Positions 60,801 to 64,000 of a stretch of DNA of 64,000 bases are shown here, piece by piece. The stretch spans positions 959,072 through 1,023,071 of the forward strand of contig NW_002060944.1 of NCBI RefSeq assembly GCF_000150275.1, given 5' to 3'. The DNA comes from Trichoplax adhaerens (lineage: Eukaryota > Placozoa > Uniplacotomia > Trichoplacea > Trichoplacidae). Made by a program: the position numbers and the translations under genes. Under the pieces are notes generated by a model that ran no database searches, was not told where the DNA came from, and was given only the letters and a program-made list of their open reading frames with translations. Within the stretch, counting starts at the first letter, position 1. Every line of letters starts with the position of its first letter.

Positions 60801-63800
60801 TATTTCGCGGCAATAGAATCTTTTATGTTGTCATGAGAATCCATTGTCTTGTTGGAACTATGAGTAAAATTATCTCGTTAATAAATAATAGACATACATA
60901 AAAAGCAGCAGAACTAGATAATTCATTTGAATAATGATGAAATAAGTTCATCATGTTATGCCGAGAATATTGATGGTTCACATTTTAGATACTGTTTGAT
61001 GACGTAGTTGATATTTTGTATTTATCTGACTATTATGAAGGAATTGTGAGTAGCATTAATATTGAAGACGGTTATTTTAATTAAGAGGGTGGGGAAAAGC
61101 TGGTCCTAGCTAATTTTAGCTTATTTCTATGTTGCAGTAACTGGTAAACAGATCTCAAGAGGCAAAAGGAGAGCGATGACAAGATATCTTTATTGGATAA
61201 AGCAGTAACTTGTCTGGATAAATTTGTATTTGAATATTCAATCTAATTAAATTGAAAATAAAAAATTGGCGACTATGATATTCCAATGGATCTGTTCCAC
61301 TAAATTGTATTTTCAGATTTTTAATTCAATGTTTTGTATTTGGATAATAATGGCCTGAATGATACTTTAGCTAAGAAGGTTTCTGTTATCGATTCTTTAC
61401 GTTAGTTCTTAATATAGAGCAATGTGTGCAAAAGAAAATATTTTCCGATATTGATTTTTAGCCTAATTGGGAACTGATCTTATTACCCATTGAATAATCT
61501 CACATTTACTTGTTATTTAATTCAGCTGATATTGTTTATATTGATACTGAAAGTTAGTCAAGTTAATTAAGTTGTTAAATAGAGCGATTATTTTTCTCTG
61601 ATTACTATTACCGGGATTATCATTATTTTATAAATTAATAAACTTTCAGATAAATCTATCTATATACTAGTATATGTGTTGGGATATTGATAATTTCCTG
61701 CATATTTAAGTGTAGGCGTTGAAAATTCAAGTATACCTTATATTAAGATTTAAAAATATACATGTTTTGACGGAATAAAATAGATTCATTAGATTACCGT
61801 TGTTAATATAATATGTAGCTAAGATTGAAAATATGGTTGTATAGTGCTCATTTGAGCAGGCTGTAAATAGTTGAAAACTTCTGGAAAGAGCGTCTAGGGA
61901 TTTATTGCAAGTACTTGAATTATCAACTACTGTAAATTATGCTTTATAGGCCAGTTATTCTATTTACCTATAAGACATTCCATTATAAAAGAAATAAATC
62001 AATAGGAGTGGTCTCGTGGTAAAATAGGTAGAGAACTATTTTTGAATAGTAATATTAATAAAAATAATTTTCTTTGAGTTTGATTGCTAAAGCATATACA
62101 CGTAAACATAAACTATAAGCAATTATAGTTGTACTAGATTGCATTTATCTTTGGATGAATTTTTATATTCCTTAATTGATTGTATTGCTGTTAACTTCCT
62201 GCTGACTTTCATATTTCAAATAATATTCTACTTCATGATATAAAATAGTTTTATGATCAATCATTGTTTGAACTGTGGGATACGCGTATGCTGATATTAG
62301 TCAATGAGCTGTTGTTATATTGGTTGGGGTGGGTTAAATAGGCAAACAATACTGCGAGACTTATTTAATTTAGCGATCACGGTAAATGTTTACCGTGCTT
62401 GACGTCTAAAATTTTTTATTTATTATTAATCCTATTAATTATTTGATTATTCTTTAACAAATATACTCGATAATCATTACTGATGGTATTCTAAATGGAT
62501 AAGTATCATTTAATGACGGCCTGAATTGATGATAGTAATGAAACTACTACATATTTAGCTATTTAACTCTCTAATTCTTATTTTAAGTTTTTAAGTATTG
62601 CTTTAAAAACAGAACGTTGTATATGACGATAAAAAATCTCATTATCAGTTTAAGATCTTATACTGTAAATAATTTATTCTTCAACCATTTGCAAACTTAG
62701 CCAATGACTACAATTACTACATTACATCAATTAACAATGATATTAATTCCTTCTGTGTCAAACTCTGCTCGGTTTACTTTCGATTGAATAAAAAAACGAT
62801 CGCTTTCTTTTACATCTTTTTACTATAGGGAACTATTTATTGAAAATTCAGCTTATTTACTTTACGATTTTGAAAATATGAACGAGTGCTGAATAGTAAA
62901 ATAGTTGCCTATTCGTCTTAAATTAGTACAGAGTCGGTAAAATTTCTCAATTTAAGCTGACAATGAGTACATCGATGTTGATTTAACGAATATATAAGAT
63001 TGAATATGAATACTGTAATGCAAATTTCTTGTCGGTAGTAAAGTACAGTAATTGCAATTCTGTCAGTAAAATGATGAATTACAATTAGCTAGAAATATTA
63101 GATAGGCTCATAGGATTATAGCCGGCGGGCAGGCCGAAATATTTAGCATATCTTACTCGTACGTACGTTGAAATAAGTACTTAGTAATTTTATGTCCGGT
63201 TTTGCTCGAAGGTATAAACTTATGAGAAACATCTTGCTATTATGATTGTATTCTGAGTAAGCTTAACTAAAATATCAATACGTAGTTAATAGTGTTTTGA
63301 TTACGATAGTAAGAAGACCTCTTCTTAGTTAAGCTGAATTTCGCTGATAATAATTATTAATGGAAAATGGGAACATTAATATCTATCCAGGAAAACTGGT
63401 TTACAAGCCATATGCACGTATAGTATGTAATTTGTGCTTTTAATTTTATCTATGTTATTCAAATACATACGTACATATATCCTGCATCATACATTCAATG
63501 CAATTCTATAGATAGTTCAAAAATTATTTAACGTTTACATAGGAAGCATCAGATGGAAGTTTAACGCTCTGTCGTCAACAGATTCAATATATGCAATAAG
63601 TAAACAAATATTGAATCTCTAAATATACAAATAGATTGATTACTTGGCGAATTTTAACCTTCCAATCCACGTTCATTATTAAGTTAAACCCAGAATGTAA
63701 AGCTGTAATGATTTAAAATACTAACAAAGAGAATTTTGAAGTGTTGTCCAATATTGATCTATAGTTATAGTTTACTTGATCATAATGAATCAATGACCGG

Positions 63801-64000
63801 AAGACTATTCAATTTTTGTTCTAGTAGCGTTGGCAAAATGTGTTTACAGTATGCTTGTTATATCTTATTATCAAAGCCACAATTGCCTTCACAGAGATGA
63901 CTTTCTGATCAGGAAATACCAGATTGTTATATAAGAAGTTGTTAATGATTTGATTTTCCTCTGGGACAGTCAACATTAAACTCAATGCTAGTATTAATGT
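57801..64000. other. Intergenic, AT-rich, right end of window
   Basis: I see no gene, structural RNA or clear repeat in this stretch apart from the small doublet near 57887. It may belong to introns of, or intergenic space before, a gene beyond the window. Confidence 0.35.

Noticed and set aside
1-64000. tRNA, rRNA, CRISPR arrays, bacterial-type operons
   Set aside because: None seen; no cloverleaf with A/B boxes was recognised by eye, and the gene structure is eukaryotic.

Overview
The window is AT-rich nuclear DNA from an animal. The evidence is intron-dense genes with short GT-AG introns, metazoan gene families (a SoxE factor with its dimerisation domain, SRP68, a BAR-RhoGAP, a VWA3-type protein) and a small tandem family of single-exon rhodopsin-class receptors. 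The mix suggests an early-branching, compact invertebrate genome. A placozoan of the Trichoplax type fits best, but that is inference, not something the sequence proves.

Layout. 226-1559 (-): first four coding exons of SRP68, running off the left edge. 1615-3215: an unusual satellite block made of GTACA/TGTAC palindromic arrays and a GC-richer complex repeat, separating SRP68 from its divergent neighbour. 3631-9462 (+): a complete 16-exon, 440-aa BAR-RhoGAP of the ARHGAP17/44/SH3BP1 family that stops right after the GAP domain. 9463-15580: intergenic, with two solo LTRs, each bounded by its own 5-bp target duplication. 15581-27419 (+): three paralogous intronless class A GPCRs; the second and third sit in a ~3.08-kb segmental duplication. 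30952-39331 (-): a gene of about 34 exons encoding a VWA3-like protein built of three WL-motif/VWA units, only the last with a complete metal site. 40640-42690: a ~255-bp satellite. 43189-44293 (+): a phase-consistent five-exon gene for an unrecognised 125-aa protein. 45190-48880: unresolved segment with a possible minus-strand gene end and hydrophobic fragments. 49548-50621 (-): a one-exon SoxE gene. 51250-64000: no gene that I can support.

The genes do not form an operon or a common pathway; they are housekeeping (SRP68), cytoskeletal (RhoGAP), signalling (GPCRs), probably structural (VWA) and transcriptional (SoxE) loci. A recurring theme is local tandem duplication at every scale, from ~90-bp noncoding repeats, through a decayed tandem exon inside the VWA gene, to duplicated receptor genes. 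Exon models were made by hand from splice-site phase and family similarity recalled from memory; no alignment was run.
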